DNA of 48,436 bases from contig JBBIIL010000014.1 in the NCBI GenBank assembly GCA_037446495.1, forward strand, positions 1 to 48,436. Reading direction: 5' to 3'. Made by a program: the position numbers and the translations under genes. Under the pieces are notes generated by a model. The model was not told the DNA's origin, searched no databases, and saw nothing but the letters and a program-made list of their open reading frames with translations. Position 1 is the stretch's first letter; every line of letters begins with the position of its first letter. Source of the stretch: CAIXZV01 sp037446495. Its GTDB lineage: Bacteria > Chloroflexota > Limnocylindria > Limnocylindrales > CSP1-4. Positions 16,238 to 24,503 of this stretch are shown piece by piece.

Positions 16238-16966
16238 TCAAAGCGGGCCACTGATGCCCCCGTCCTTCCTGATCCGCCAGAAGTGGACCGCCATGAAGAT
16301 GGCGCCGACGAGCGGGAACACCATGATGTGGAGGACGTAGAACCGGAGCAGCGTGTTCTGGCCCACCTCGATGCCGCCCAGGAGCAGCAGCTTGGACGGC
16401 GTGTTGAACAGCGGCGCGTAGCCGGCCATGTTGGTGCCGATCGTGATCGCCCAGTAGGCGATCTGGTCCCACGGGAGGAGGTAGCCCGTGAACGAGAGCA
16501 TGATCGTGAGGAACAGCAGGATGACGCCCACGACCCAGTTGAACTCGCGCGGCGGCTTGTAGGCCCCGTGGTAGAAGACCCGCATCATGTGCAGGAACAC
16601 GAAGAACACCATCAGGTGGGCGGCCCACCGGTGGATGTTCCGGGTCAGCAGGCCGAACACCACACGGGACTGGATGTCCAGGATGTTCGAGTACGCCTGC
16701 GTGTCTGACGGGATGTAGAAGAACATGAGGTACACGCCGGTGACCGTCAGCACGAGGAACAGGAAGAAGCTGAGACCGCCCAGGCAGAACGTGTAGGCGA
16801 ACTTGACCGCGTGCTGCCGGACCCGCACCGGGTGCAGGTGGAGGAACACGTTGTTCATGACCGCGTACGCGCGCGACCGCTCGTCGTTGGGGTACGGGTT
16901 GCGGAAGATCGACCGCCACACCGGACTCCGCCGGATGGACTGGTCAACCCGCTCCAGGAAGCTCAC
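16238..16966 (-). CDS. Cytochrome b6-type N-terminal heme subunit
   Basis: 242-residue four-helix cytochrome b domain. Heme b ligands: two His 13 residues apart in RNIHRWAAHLMVFFVFLH, and two in LHIMVFPLVGAIFMAVH with 14 residues between, the b6f-type spacing. FCLGG with C61 matches the Cys that covalently holds the extra heme c(i/n) in b6. The conserved LLPWDQIAYWA is present. It oxidises quinol within the membrane. GTG at 16966 directly follows the TAG of the flavoprotein gene, with GGAGGAG upstream. Confidence 0.93.
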   Translation of the reverse strand: MSFLERVDQSIRRSPVWRSIFRNPYPNDERSRAYAVMNNVFLHLHPVRVRQHAVKFAYTFCLGGLSFFLFLVLTVTGVYLMFFYIPSDTQAYSNILDIQSRVVFGLLTRNIHRWAAHLMVFFVFLHMMRVFYHGAYKPPREFNWVVGVILLFLTIMLSFTGYLLPWDQIAYWAITIGTNMAGYAPLFNTPSKLLLLGGIEVGQNTLLRFYVLHIMVFPLVGAIFMAVHFWRIRKDGGISGPL

Positions 16967-18799
16967 CTACGCTCCTCCTGCCACGCCGGCCGTCCCGGCG
17001 AGTTGCGCGTCCCGGTAGGACTCCTTGTAGAGCCGGCCGTCGCTCGAGATCTCCTGCAGCTCGAACCGCTCCATGGTGATGGCGTCGAAGGGGCACCGCT
17101 TCACGCACAGGGCACAGCGGATGCACCGCTCCTCGTCGAGGATCATGGCCGCGCCGTTGGCCCAGCCGTAGGCCTCCTCGACCTCGGGGAGCAGCCCCTC
17201 GGTCTTGAGCTGGTTCACGTCCACCATGTGGATGACGCCCTCCGGACAGACGTCGGCGCAGGCGCCGCACAGCACGCACCGGAACGGGTCGAACCAGATG
17301 TTGTAGTTGCACATCAGGCAGCGGGTGGACTCGGCCACCGCCGCCGTCGCGTCGTAGCCCAGCTCGACCGGGGTCGTGAAGTTGACCGCGGCGTCCGTGC
17401 TCGGCATGCGGGCCGCGACCTGCAGCATCGGGATGTGCTGGCGCGGCAGGACGTCGTACAGCTCGGGCATCTCATGGCGCCAGGAGCTCGTGATCTTGAC
17501 GTTGGGCGTGACCGTGACGTCCGTGCGGCCGTCGAGGTAGCGGTCGATCGCATAGGCGGCCTTCTTGCCGTGGCCGGCCGACTCGATCATCGTCGTGGGC
17601 CCCGTCACGAAGTCACCGCAGGCGAACACGCCGCGCACGTTGGTGGCGTACGTGGCCGGGTCAACCTTGATCCTGCCGCGGTTGACCTCGAACGTGGACT
17701 CCACCGGCAGGAACGAGAGGTCCGCGGCCTGCGAGACGGCCGGGATGATCGTGTCGCACGGGAGCGTGAACTCTGAGCCCGCGATGGGCACGGGCGACCG
17801 GCGCCCCGACGCGTCCGGCTCGCCCAGCTTGTTGCGGATGAACCGGATCTGCCCCAGCCTGCCGTCCTCGCCCAGCAGTTCGATCGGGCTGACGAGGAAG
17901 TCCATCCTGACCCCCTCGAGCTCCGTCTCGCCCAGCTCCTCCTCGTCCACCACCAGTTCGGAGCGAGTGCGGCGGTAGGCGATGGTCACGTTCTCGGCGC
18001 CGAAGCGGAGGCTGGTCCGCGCGCAGTCCATCGCGGTGTAGCCGCCGCCGACCACCACCACGTGCTGGCCGACGGCAACCTCCTGACCCAGGTTGGCCTT
18101 CTTCATGAAGTCCACGCCGTAGAGCACGCCGTCGAGGTCAGCGCCGGGGATGTCCAGGTAGACCGGGTTCATGGCGCCGGCGCAGACGGCGATGGCGTCG
18201 TAGTCGCGCTGGAGGTCCTCGAACGCGATGTCCACGCCGATCGAGGTGTCGAAGACGAAGGTGACGCCCAGGCGCTCGACGAGCCGGACGTCCATCTCGA
18301 TGGCCTCGCGCGGCAGGCGGAACGCGGGGACGCCCATGAGCAGGGTGCCGCCGCCGTAGGGCAGGCTGTCGTACACGGTCACCCGGTAGCCCTTCACGGC
18401 CAGCTCGCGCGCGACGGCCAGGCCGGACGGGCCGGCCCCGATCACCGCGACCCGCTCGTCTCGGGCCGTGATCTCCGGCATGGCGTCCGGGATGCCGGAC
18501 GCCTCGTGCCACTCGACCAGGAACCGCTTCATCGCCCGGATGGCCAGCGGTCGGTCGATGTCGCCTCGGCGGCAGGCGCGCTCGCAGGGGGCCGAGCACA
18601 CGTAGGAGCACATCGCCGCCACAGGGTTGGGCTCACGCGCGAGCAGGTACCCCTCCTCGAACCGCCCCTCCGCGGCGAGGTTGAGGTAGCCCCGGCAGTT
18701 GGTGCCGACGGGACAGGCCTCCTGGCACTCGATGTTGCACTGGAGCCAGGACGCGTCGACCGGCTGGACGAGGAAGTCCTGCGTCTGATCGAGGGTCAC
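16967..18799 (-). CDS. GltD-like FAD/NAD(P) oxidoreductase with ferredoxin domain
   Basis: 610 residues. The N-terminal cysteine cluster (CNIECQEACPVGTNC; CSYVCSAPCERACRRGD) is that of the GltD/NfnB Fe-S domain. FAD-binding VAVIGAGPSGLAVA and NAD(P)-binding VVVVGGGYTAMDCA follow. A C-terminal extension has two [4Fe-4S] motifs (CVLCGACADVCPEG; CIRCALCVKRCPFDA). Such enzymes move electrons between NAD(P)H, flavin and Fe-S clusters. Being the first gene of the operon and directly abutting cytochrome b, it may feed electrons from NAD(P)H or ferredoxin to the menaquinone/b6-type complex. No start other than GTG at 18799 fits. Confidence 0.9.
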   Translation of the reverse strand: MTLDQTQDFLVQPVDASWLQCNIECQEACPVGTNCRGYLNLAAEGRFEEGYLLAREPNPVAAMCSYVCSAPCERACRRGDIDRPLAIRAMKRFLVEWHEASGIPDAMPEITARDERVAVIGAGPSGLAVARELAVKGYRVTVYDSLPYGGGTLLMGVPAFRLPREAIEMDVRLVERLGVTFVFDTSIGVDIAFEDLQRDYDAIAVCAGAMNPVYLDIPGADLDGVLYGVDFMKKANLGQEVAVGQHVVVVGGGYTAMDCARTSLRFGAENVTIAYRRTRSELVVDEEELGETELEGVRMDFLVSPIELLGEDGRLGQIRFIRNKLGEPDASGRRSPVPIAGSEFTLPCDTIIPAVSQAADLSFLPVESTFEVNRGRIKVDPATYATNVRGVFACGDFVTGPTTMIESAGHGKKAAYAIDRYLDGRTDVTVTPNVKITSSWRHEMPELYDVLPRQHIPMLQVAARMPSTDAAVNFTTPVELGYDATAAVAESTRCLMCNYNIWFDPFRCVLCGACADVCPEGVIHMVDVNQLKTEGLLPEVEEAYGWANGAAMILDEERCIRCALCVKRCPFDAITMERFELQEISSDGRLYKESYRDAQLAGTAGVAGGA

Positions 18800-18874
18800 G
18801 AAGGGATCGGGCCTCTGCGCTGGGACACTGGTGGGCGACGGAAGACCTCGGCGGGAGCGCCCGCCAACCGCGAG

Positions 18875-18880
18875 AGAGTA
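18875..18880 (-). promoter_or_regulatory. Candidate -10 box for respiratory operon
   Basis: TACTCT on the minus strand, about 75 bases upstream of the GTG at 18799. The -35 is not convincing. The rest of 18800-19113 holds only this and the plus-strand promoter at 19040; no gene is seen. Confidence 0.35.
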
Positions 18881-19039
18881 CCAAGCCCGGCGGACTGCTG
18901 CACAGCAGTTCCTGGGTTCGGAGCGCGAATCCGTGGCTGTGCTGCACGGCGCCCGACAGCCAGGGTTGGGCCCCGCCGACCCGGCCCATGACCCTGCGTC
19001 GTCGCGGGAGCGGGGCGCGGGGGAGGGCTGATTCCTCGG

Positions 19040-19068
19040 TTGACGCATGCGTGGCGCGCAGCTACGCT
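19040..19068 (+). promoter_or_regulatory. Sigma-70-type promoter
   Basis: TTGACG (19040-19045), a 17-base spacer and TACGCT (19063-19068) match the housekeeping consensus well. It lies about 45 bases upstream of the GTG at 19114. Confidence 0.65.
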
Positions 19069-19113
19069 CGGCGCAGGCCCGCGGAGTGGTCGTCGGGCCC
19101 CCTCGGGAGTCCC

Positions 19114-20895
19114 GTGAACCCGTCCGAGTTCGGCTTCCTGACCCTCGGCCTCGCCCTCGGCATCACTGCCGGAGCCGTGCTCCTGATCGTGGTGCGCCCC
19201 CGCTCGCCCCTCCGTCCGGTGGTCAGGGTCACGGTCACCCCGCACGCGATGCCGCCCCGCGATGGCATCGGAGCAGCCGGCAGGGGACCTGCCCGGCTCG
19301 GCGACTATGTCCCAGGCTCCCCCGACGAGGACGCCCATCTCGATCACGCCTTCGCCCTCGCCGCCGCCCCTCCCGCAGGCCAAGGCCCATCGCCGGAGAC
19401 TGTCGGCGATGGAACGCGCGTTCTATCGCCGTCCGTGTCGATGCCGGCGAACGCCGTGGGCATCCCGATCGCGGGCGCCGGCCTGGCCGCAGTGGGTCAG
19501 CTCGCCTCGGCGAGATCCGGCGTTGCAGTCGCAGATCCTCCGGCCACCAGCCCGCGGCCGAGCACCGCAGTCCACGCCGAGGCTCACGCCCCCCTCGATG
19601 TCGGACCTGCTCCCGAGCTGGGCGTGCGGGCGCGACCACCCTCCCTGGAGCCGCCCCCGCGGCTCGCTCCCGACGCGGTGGGGATCCCGGTCATCGCCGC
19701 CGGGCGGCCCCACGGCGAGCCGCCGAAGCCAGCCGTGGCCGCGACACCCCGGAACGCCTCAGCCGCGCTGGGCGCCTGCGCCGAAGAGCGCGGCGCAGCC
19801 GCCACCGCCTGCGCGGCTGCCGACGCCGCACGAGGGGCCGCCCGGAGCATCGCGGACAGCCTCCGCGATGCCCAGCGCGCCCATGCGGACAGTCTCTTCC
19901 GCGTCGAGGAGGCGAGCCAGCTCGCGGATCCGCGAAGCCTGGCCGCGGACAAGGAGCGCCTGCACTCGCTGTTCAAGGCCGCCCACGCAAAGGCGGCCTC
20001 CGCCGACGACGCCGAGGGGGCCGCCCGCGACTGGCTGACGGCCGTGAGCGCGGCGAACACCGCTGCCCGCGATGCTGCGCGGCGCGTGCAGTCCGGCACC
20101 GAGGAGCTGCGCCGCCAGGCCGCCGCGCTCGAGAGGCTCGACCTCGAGGCGAACGCCGCCCGTATCGCTGCCGAGCGCGCGGAGGACGCCTGCCGTGCAG
20201 CGCGCGAGTCGCTCGCCGCCTGCGAGGAGCGCCAACGTCCCGCCGCCCCCATGTCGGACGAGGGAGCGAACCCGCTCGACGCCCACTGGCCGGGCGAGCC
20301 GGAGCCCGCCTTCGACCGGCGGTCCGGCGGAGACGTCGACGCCAATCGCCTGCCGCTGATCCTTTGGATCCTCCGTGGCGACACGGCAGCCCACGAGCAG
20401 CTGGTGGCCAGCCTCGCGGCCGACGACGCGTCGGCCACCGCCGCATGGCACGTTCGCATCGCCAAGTTCGTGGACGCCGTCACCGCGCGCGCCATCGAGG
20501 ACGGCTACCTCGATGCCGACGAGGCGCACCCGTTCTGGCGCCTGTTCTCGAGCGAGGAGCAGCGGGAGATCGTCCAGGCACTCTCGGCGCTCGGCTTCCG
20601 CTTCGACGGCATGCGCGGCTTCGACGACGACCGGGTGCCCAGTGCACGCGACCTCTCGCTGGCCGTGGGGTACGCCGGCATCGACCGCATGCGCATCCGG
20701 GCCTGGCCCGGCGAGGCGGCGCTGGCCGCGCTGTTCGAGGGCGCCGTGGTCCGCGCGGACCTCTGGCTGGCCACGCAGGCCGATGACCTCTCCTTGGCGC
20801 GCGTCGAGGCGGCGCTGGGCCCGCGTGCGGCCGGCCTCGCCGAGCTGTGGGACGCCTGGGGTCGAGCGCGGCCCGCGATGCTCGAGGAGCGCTGA
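19114..20895 (+). CDS. Membrane-anchored coiled-coil protein of unknown function
   Basis: 593 residues, not recognised. It has one N-terminal membrane helix (FGFLTLGLALGITAGAVLLIVV), a disordered Pro/Ala-rich region to about residue 215, and an Ala-rich helical coiled-coil section (about 215-380, many Glu/Arg/Ala heptads). The C-terminal helical domain (about 415-590) is Trp/Leu-rich (LPLILWILRGDTAAHEQLV; HPFWRLFSSEEQREIVQ). VGIPIAGAG and VGIPVIAAG near residues 110 and 190 are repeated elements in the disordered part. The start at GTG 19114 is supported by GGGAG and by the membrane segment. It could be a scaffold or cell-envelope protein; the inside/outside orientation is unclear. Confidence 0.75.
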   Translation: MNPSEFGFLTLGLALGITAGAVLLIVVRPRSPLRPVVRVTVTPHAMPPRDGIGAAGRGPARLGDYVPGSPDEDAHLDHAFALAAAPPAGQGPSPETVGDGTRVLSPSVSMPANAVGIPIAGAGLAAVGQLASARSGVAVADPPATSPRPSTAVHAEAHAPLDVGPAPELGVRARPPSLEPPPRLAPDAVGIPVIAAGRPHGEPPKPAVAATPRNASAALGACAEERGAAATACAAADAARGAARSIADSLRDAQRAHADSLFRVEEASQLADPRSLAADKERLHSLFKAAHAKAASADDAEGAARDWLTAVSAANTAARDAARRVQSGTEELRRQAAALERLDLEANAARIAAERAEDACRAARESLAACEERQRPAAPMSDEGANPLDAHWPGEPEPAFDRRSGGDVDANRLPLILWILRGDTAAHEQLVASLAADDASATAAWHVRIAKFVDAVTARAIEDGYLDADEAHPFWRLFSSEEQREIVQALSALGFRFDGMRGFDDDRVPSARDLSLAVGYAGIDRMRIRAWPGEAALAALFEGAVVRADLWLATQADDLSLARVEAALGPRAAGLAELWDAWGRARPAMLEER

Positions 20896-20920
20896 CACCC
20901 TCGTCGATCACGCCCGGGGG

Positions 20921-21694
20921 TCAGGCGGGCGCCTCACCCTCGGTCTCGTCGTCCGACTCGTCCTCGTCGATCACGATGACGCGGAACGCCTCAGCGGCCG
21001 CAGCCCCGATCAGCGCCCCCTCCTCGCGGGCCCACTCGCGGATCCGCGGCTCGAGGCGCTCCGGGTGGCGGATCTGACTGGCGTGCGCACGCAGGGCCGC
21101 GAGCTTGCGGTCCAGGGAGGCGCCGGTGTCAACCGCGACATTGGCGTGGTTGGACCAGAACAGGAACAGCCGGCGGACCTTGTGCGGCAGGAGGCCGTCT
21201 CGGGCCAGCCAGGGGAACGAGAGCCCGTTGCGTGCCGAGGGGTAGACGGCGTCCACCGCGGCGATCCCAGCCGTCCGGTGGTCCACGTGGTTCACGCCGC
21301 CGTCGGAGTAGAAGATGGCCTCGGGGTCCACGCACAGGACCGCGTCCGGGCGGAAGGTCCGGATCTCGCGGACCAGCTGCTCGCGCAGGGCGAGGTCATT
21401 CGCCAGGGCGCCGTCAGGCTGGTGCAGGAACGACACACCCGCGTAGCCAACCACGTCCGCCGCGTCCCGCTGCTCCGCTTCACGTGTGGCGGCGAGCTCG
21501 ATCGGGTCGGTGCGCCAGTCGTCCGCGCCGGCGTCACCGCTCGTGCAGCACACCAGCCAGCCCTCGGAACCCTCGTCGACCCAGCGCGCGGCCGTGCCGG
21601 CGGGGCCGAAGTCCGCGTCGTCGGGGTGCGCCACGATGACCATGAAACGGTCGGGTCGCCAGGTGTTCAAGACGATGGCCGGGTCCTGCGTCAT
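20921..21694 (-). CDS. PIG-L (LmbE-like) zinc deacetylase
   Basis: 257-residue metal-dependent N-acetyl-sugar deacetylase. Zinc ligands are in VAHPDDADFG (H23, D26) and NHVDHRTAG; the fold continues through AVLCVDPEAIFY. Relatives act on GlcNAc-inositol (MshB), GlcNAc-malate (BshB) or other N-acetylglucosamine conjugates. No thiol-biosynthesis partner is nearby, so the substrate is open. The C-terminal tail is acidic (DEDESDDETEGE). The start is ATG at 21694 (MTQDPAIVLN), with a weak G-rich stretch upstream. Confidence 0.9.
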   Translation of the reverse strand: MTQDPAIVLNTWRPDRFMVIVAHPDDADFGPAGTAARWVDEGSEGWLVCCTSGDAGADDWRTDPIELAATREAEQRDAADVVGYAGVSFLHQPDGALANDLALREQLVREIRTFRPDAVLCVDPEAIFYSDGGVNHVDHRTAGIAAVDAVYPSARNGLSFPWLARDGLLPHKVRRLFLFWSNHANVAVDTGASLDRKLAALRAHASQIRHPERLEPRIREWAREEGALIGAAAAEAFRVIVIDEDESDDETEGEAPA

Positions 21695-21783
21695 CTGTCG
21701 TGCACGCCCCAAGATTGTGGTATTGTGCCGATCGAGGCTTGGCTCGTTTCCCCCCACGAGCGAGGCCTCATTCCATGCCCGGC

Positions 21784-22260
21784 TCAGCCATCGGCGCTGG
21801 ACTTGAGCGCGGCGAGGACCTCCGCGGCGTGCCCGTCGGCCTTGACCCGGGGCCACGCGGCAACCACCTTGCCGTTCGGCCCGACGAGCCAGCTGGAGCG
21901 GATGACCCCCCAGTACTTCCGGCCGTAGTTGTTCTTCTCGCCCCAGGCACCGTAGGCGTCGGCGACCGCATGGTCCTCGTCGGAGAGGAGCGTGAACGGC
22001 AGGCCGTACTTGGCGCGGAACGCCGCATGGCTGCCGCTGCCGTCGGGACTGATGCCCCAGATCTGGGCGTCGAGCCCGTCGAGCTCGCCGTGCAGGTCGC
22101 GGAACTGGCACGCCTCGGTGGTGCAGCCGGGCGTGTCGTCGGCAGGGTAGAAGTAGACGACGGTCCACGAGCCGCGGCGGTCCGCCAGGCGGTGCAGGGT
22201 GCCGTGCTCGTCGGGGAGGGCGAGGTCGGGGGCAGTGTCGCCAACAATGGGCATGCTCAT
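21784..22260 (-). CDS. bcp: Peroxiredoxin, BCP/PrxQ type
   Basis: 158-residue thiol peroxidase reducing H2O2 and organic peroxides in the cytoplasm. The peroxidatic Cys is C46 in PADDTPGCTTEACQF and the resolving Cys is C51, the usual PrxQ spacing. The conserved Arg (GVIRSSWLVGPNG) is present. ATG at 22260 is preferred over the in-frame ATG at 22254 because TATGCT lies 6 bases upstream of it; the GGAG in between would fit the later ATG, so the choice is not absolute. Confidence 0.93.
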   Translation of the reverse strand: MSMPIVGDTAPDLALPDEHGTLHRLADRRGSWTVVYFYPADDTPGCTTEACQFRDLHGELDGLDAQIWGISPDGSGSHAAFRAKYGLPFTLLSDEDHAVADAYGAWGEKNNYGRKYWGVIRSSWLVGPNGKVVAAWPRVKADGHAAEVLAALKSSADG

Positions 22261-22266
22261 CTCCGG

Positions 22267-22272
22267 AGCATA
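22267..22272 (-). promoter_or_regulatory. -10 box, near-leaderless start of bcp
   Basis: TATGCT on the minus strand, 6 bases before the ATG at 22260. Confidence 0.55.
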
Positions 22273-22311
22273 GACCCGACGCGGCGACAGGGCGTCCGGC
22301 GTGTCAGGGGG

Positions 22312-23013
22312 TCAGGCGGGCCGCTCAACCACCAGCAGACGCCCGGCCCGGACCGTCACCGCGGCGTCGGCCGCCACCCGCACGTTGGAGAGGCCGCGGG
22401 CGGGTCCGATGCGCAGCGGCTCGTCGGTCAGCGGATAGCGCAGGCCGCGCGTGGTGATCCCCTGCGCATCGCCGCCGAACGGAAGCAGCGAGACGATCGC
22501 GCCGAGGCGCCCCTCAAGCGGCCGCGTGGTCGGACTGCCGTCGGGGCGAGGTGCCGTCAGCAGCCGCACCCGTGCGCCAGCGTCCAGGAGGATGAGGTCG
22601 AGTCCGGCCAGCGCGGGGTGGGCGAGGAGCCAGATGTTCGCCAGCTCGTGGTCGATCCGCGGGCCGCCGAACGCCCCCAGCACGGTGATGCGCGTCGGCC
22701 CGAGCGCGACGGCTTCGAGCAGCGCCAGCTCTGCATCGGATTCGTCCTTGTCGGCCGGGTGCCGCTGGACGCGGGTGCCGGCGGACTCGGCCGCGACCGC
22801 GGCGTCGGCGGCCAGCGAGTCCAGGTCGCCCACGAGCACGTCGGGCACGAGGCCGAGCGCCGTCGCCCGGGCATACCCGCCGTCTGCGGCGATCACCACG
22901 GCCGCGCCATCGGCCCAGCCGGGCCAACTCGCGTCAAGGTGGGCGCGCGGGGCGACGTCGCCGTCGGCGACGACGATGATATGCCGCTCGGGAGCCGCGA
23001 CCGGATTTGCCAC
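22312..23013 (-). CDS. thiN: Thiamine pyrophosphokinase
   Basis: 233-residue enzyme transferring pyrophosphate from ATP to thiamine to make the cofactor TPP. Family motifs: IAADGGYARATALGLVPDVL then VGDLDS, HPADKDESDAELALLEA, and LGAFGGPRIDHELANI. The C-terminal thiamine-binding beta domain includes the ITTRGLRYPL and GLSNVR segments. GTG at 23013 is the start; a TACGAT box (23022-23027) 8 bases upstream suggests a near-leaderless transcript. It is divergent from the YbaK gene, with only about 60 bases between the starts. Confidence 0.93.
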   Translation of the reverse strand: MANPVAAPERHIIVVADGDVAPRAHLDASWPGWADGAAVVIAADGGYARATALGLVPDVLVGDLDSLAADAAVAAESAGTRVQRHPADKDESDAELALLEAVALGPTRITVLGAFGGPRIDHELANIWLLAHPALAGLDLILLDAGARVRLLTAPRPDGSPTTRPLEGRLGAIVSLLPFGGDAQGITTRGLRYPLTDEPLRIGPARGLSNVRVAADAAVTVRAGRLLVVERPA

Positions 23014-23021
23014 GCAGGCGG

Positions 23022-23027
23022 ATCGTA
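23022..23027 (-). promoter_or_regulatory. -10 box of thiN
   Basis: TACGAT on the minus strand, 8 bases before the GTG at 23013. Confidence 0.45.
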
Positions 23028-23062
23028 CCCGTCCCGGACCACGTCCGGACGCGGCCGTCGTG

Positions 23063-23068
23063 TAGACT
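23063..23068 (+). promoter_or_regulatory. -10 box, leaderless start of YbaK-like gene
   Basis: TAGACT, 7 bases upstream of the GTG at 23076; no ribosome-binding site between. Confidence 0.6.
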
Positions 23069-23075
23069 CGCGGCC

Positions 23076-23642
23076 GTGCCCCAGTCCCCCCATCACCCCG
23101 CCGTCCAGCGTGTCGTCGAGGCCGCTGCGCGCAAGGGCGTCGAGCTCGACATTCACGTCTTCCCCGAGGGGACGCACACGGCCGAGGACGCCGCCCGCGC
23201 CGTGGGCGCCGAGATCGGGCAGATCGTGAAGTCCCTCGTGTTCGTCGCCCCCGGCGGGGAGGGCCACAAGCCCATCCTGTGTTTGGTGTCGGGACCCAAC
23301 CGTGTTGACCTGGGACGCCTTGCGGCCGTCCTGGGCGAGCCCGGCGTGCGACGCGCGACGGCAGCCGAGGCGAAGGACCTGACCGGCTTCACGATCGGCG
23401 GGATCCCCCCAATCGGCCACGGAGGCGGGCTGCGGGTGATCATGGACCCGGACCTCGGGCGCTTCCAGACCGTCTGGGCCGCCGCGGGGACAGCAACTGC
23501 CGTCTTCCCCGTGGCGCCGCGCACGCTGCTGATGCTCGCCAACGCCCACGTTGCGCCCATCTGCGAGGAGCGCCGCCAGGCGGATGTGCTCGCCGAGCAG
23601 TCGGGGCTCACGGCGGCCCCGCCGGCCGCCCAGGACGCCTAG
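23076..23642 (+). CDS. YbaK/EbsC-type aminoacyl-tRNA deacylase
   Basis: 188-residue member of the YbaK/ProX editing-domain family, which hydrolyses mischarged tRNA (for example Cys-tRNA-Pro) in trans. Motifs: TAEDAARAVGAEIGQIVKSL (with the conserved Lys), CLVSGPNRVDLGRLA, FTIGGIPPIGHG and IMDPDLGRFQTVWAAAGT. It is a free-standing domain without a synthetase. The true start is probably GTG at 23076; an upstream in-frame region from 23007 overlaps the thiN start and is unlikely. A gene of unknown function follows after 7 bases, probably in the same transcript. Confidence 0.92.
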   Translation: MPQSPHHPAVQRVVEAAARKGVELDIHVFPEGTHTAEDAARAVGAEIGQIVKSLVFVAPGGEGHKPILCLVSGPNRVDLGRLAAVLGEPGVRRATAAEAKDLTGFTIGGIPPIGHGGGLRVIMDPDLGRFQTVWAAAGTATAVFPVAPRTLLMLANAHVAPICEERRQADVLAEQSGLTAAPPAAQDA

Positions 23643-23649
23643 CCGCGTC

Positions 23650-24222
23650 GTGGGGTCCGAGGTCCGCCACAGCATCGTCGCCTTCCCCGGCGGCCTCCGC
23701 GCGTCGTTCCGCTGGGCCGGATCCGGCGACGGCCCCGCCGTCTTCGCGCTGACCGAGACCGGCGGCCCGCTCACCGACCTCGGCGAGGTCAGCGGGTTGG
23801 ACCCGGAACGCCGGTGCCGCGCGGAGCTGCGGGTGGAGACGCCGTCCGGCCCGTGGACGGTTCGCCTCGCGTCCCTGATCAGCGACGCGCCGGCCGGGCT
23901 CCTGTGGGACACGGAGGGGCTGCTGCTGGTGACCTACGGGTTCCACCTCTACGCCCTGGACGCGCGCACCGGGGAGCTGCGCTGGAGCCATCGCTCGGCG
24001 TCGCCCATCGTGGCCGTGCTCGGCTCGCCGCGCCTGCCCCACGCGATCCTCCAGGCAGAGATCGAGACGTTCGCGCTCGAGCCGTCGGGCGAGGTGGCCT
24101 GGCGCGTCGCGCACAGCGACGTGGTCGCGGGCGCCGAGCTCGTCGGCGGGCAGCTGGTGCTGACCGCCTTCTCGGGCCAGGTCCGGGCGATCGATCCGCT
24201 GACCGGGCGCGGCACAGGCTGA
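23650..24222 (+). CDS. Hypothetical protein, PQQ-like propeller fragment
   Basis: 190 residues, start GTG 23650, 7 bases after the YbaK-like gene. The C-terminal half looks like two or three blades of a PQQ/quinoprotein-type propeller (LLLVTYGFHLYALDARTGEL; FALEPSGEVAWRV; LVLTAFSGQVRAIDPLTG), too few for a closed propeller. No signal peptide is visible, so it is probably cytoplasmic. Function is unknown. Confidence 0.7.
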   Translation: MGSEVRHSIVAFPGGLRASFRWAGSGDGPAVFALTETGGPLTDLGEVSGLDPERRCRAELRVETPSGPWTVRLASLISDAPAGLLWDTEGLLLVTYGFHLYALDARTGELRWSHRSASPIVAVLGSPRLPHAILQAEIETFALEPSGEVAWRVAHSDVVAGAELVGGQLVLTAFSGQVRAIDPLTGRGTG

Positions 24223-24327
24223 GACGTGGGCCGCGTGGCGCCGCGCCGCCACGGCCTCGATGTGGACGGCCTGTGGACAACCCGCTCCTCGAACGCGGTC
24301 CTATCCGCGAATAGGTGGACAAGCGGA

Positions 24328-24356
24328 TTGACCATCCCCTGGCCAGCCCGTAGCGT
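24328..24356 (+). promoter_or_regulatory. Sigma-70-like promoter in intergenic region
   Basis: TTGACC, 17 bases, TAGCGT. It lies 148 bases upstream of the GTG at 24504. The 281-base region 24223-24503 holds this and the TATCAT box at 24491 but no convincing gene. Confidence 0.45.
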
Positions 24357-24490
24357 GGATGTCAGCCCGGAGGGGCCGAGCGATGCTAACGGTGGCGATG
24401 ACATCAACGCCCACGCGTCGAGTAGGTTCCTTCGGGCGACTGATTCCCCTCACCTCGTGACCACCGTCCGGCCATGCCCGGAAGCCCCGG

Positions 24491-24496
24491 TATCAT
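24491..24496 (+). promoter_or_regulatory. -10 box, leaderless start of 24504 gene
   Basis: TATCAT, 7 bases before the GTG at 24504. Confidence 0.5.
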
Positions 24497-24503
24497 CGGC
24501 CAG

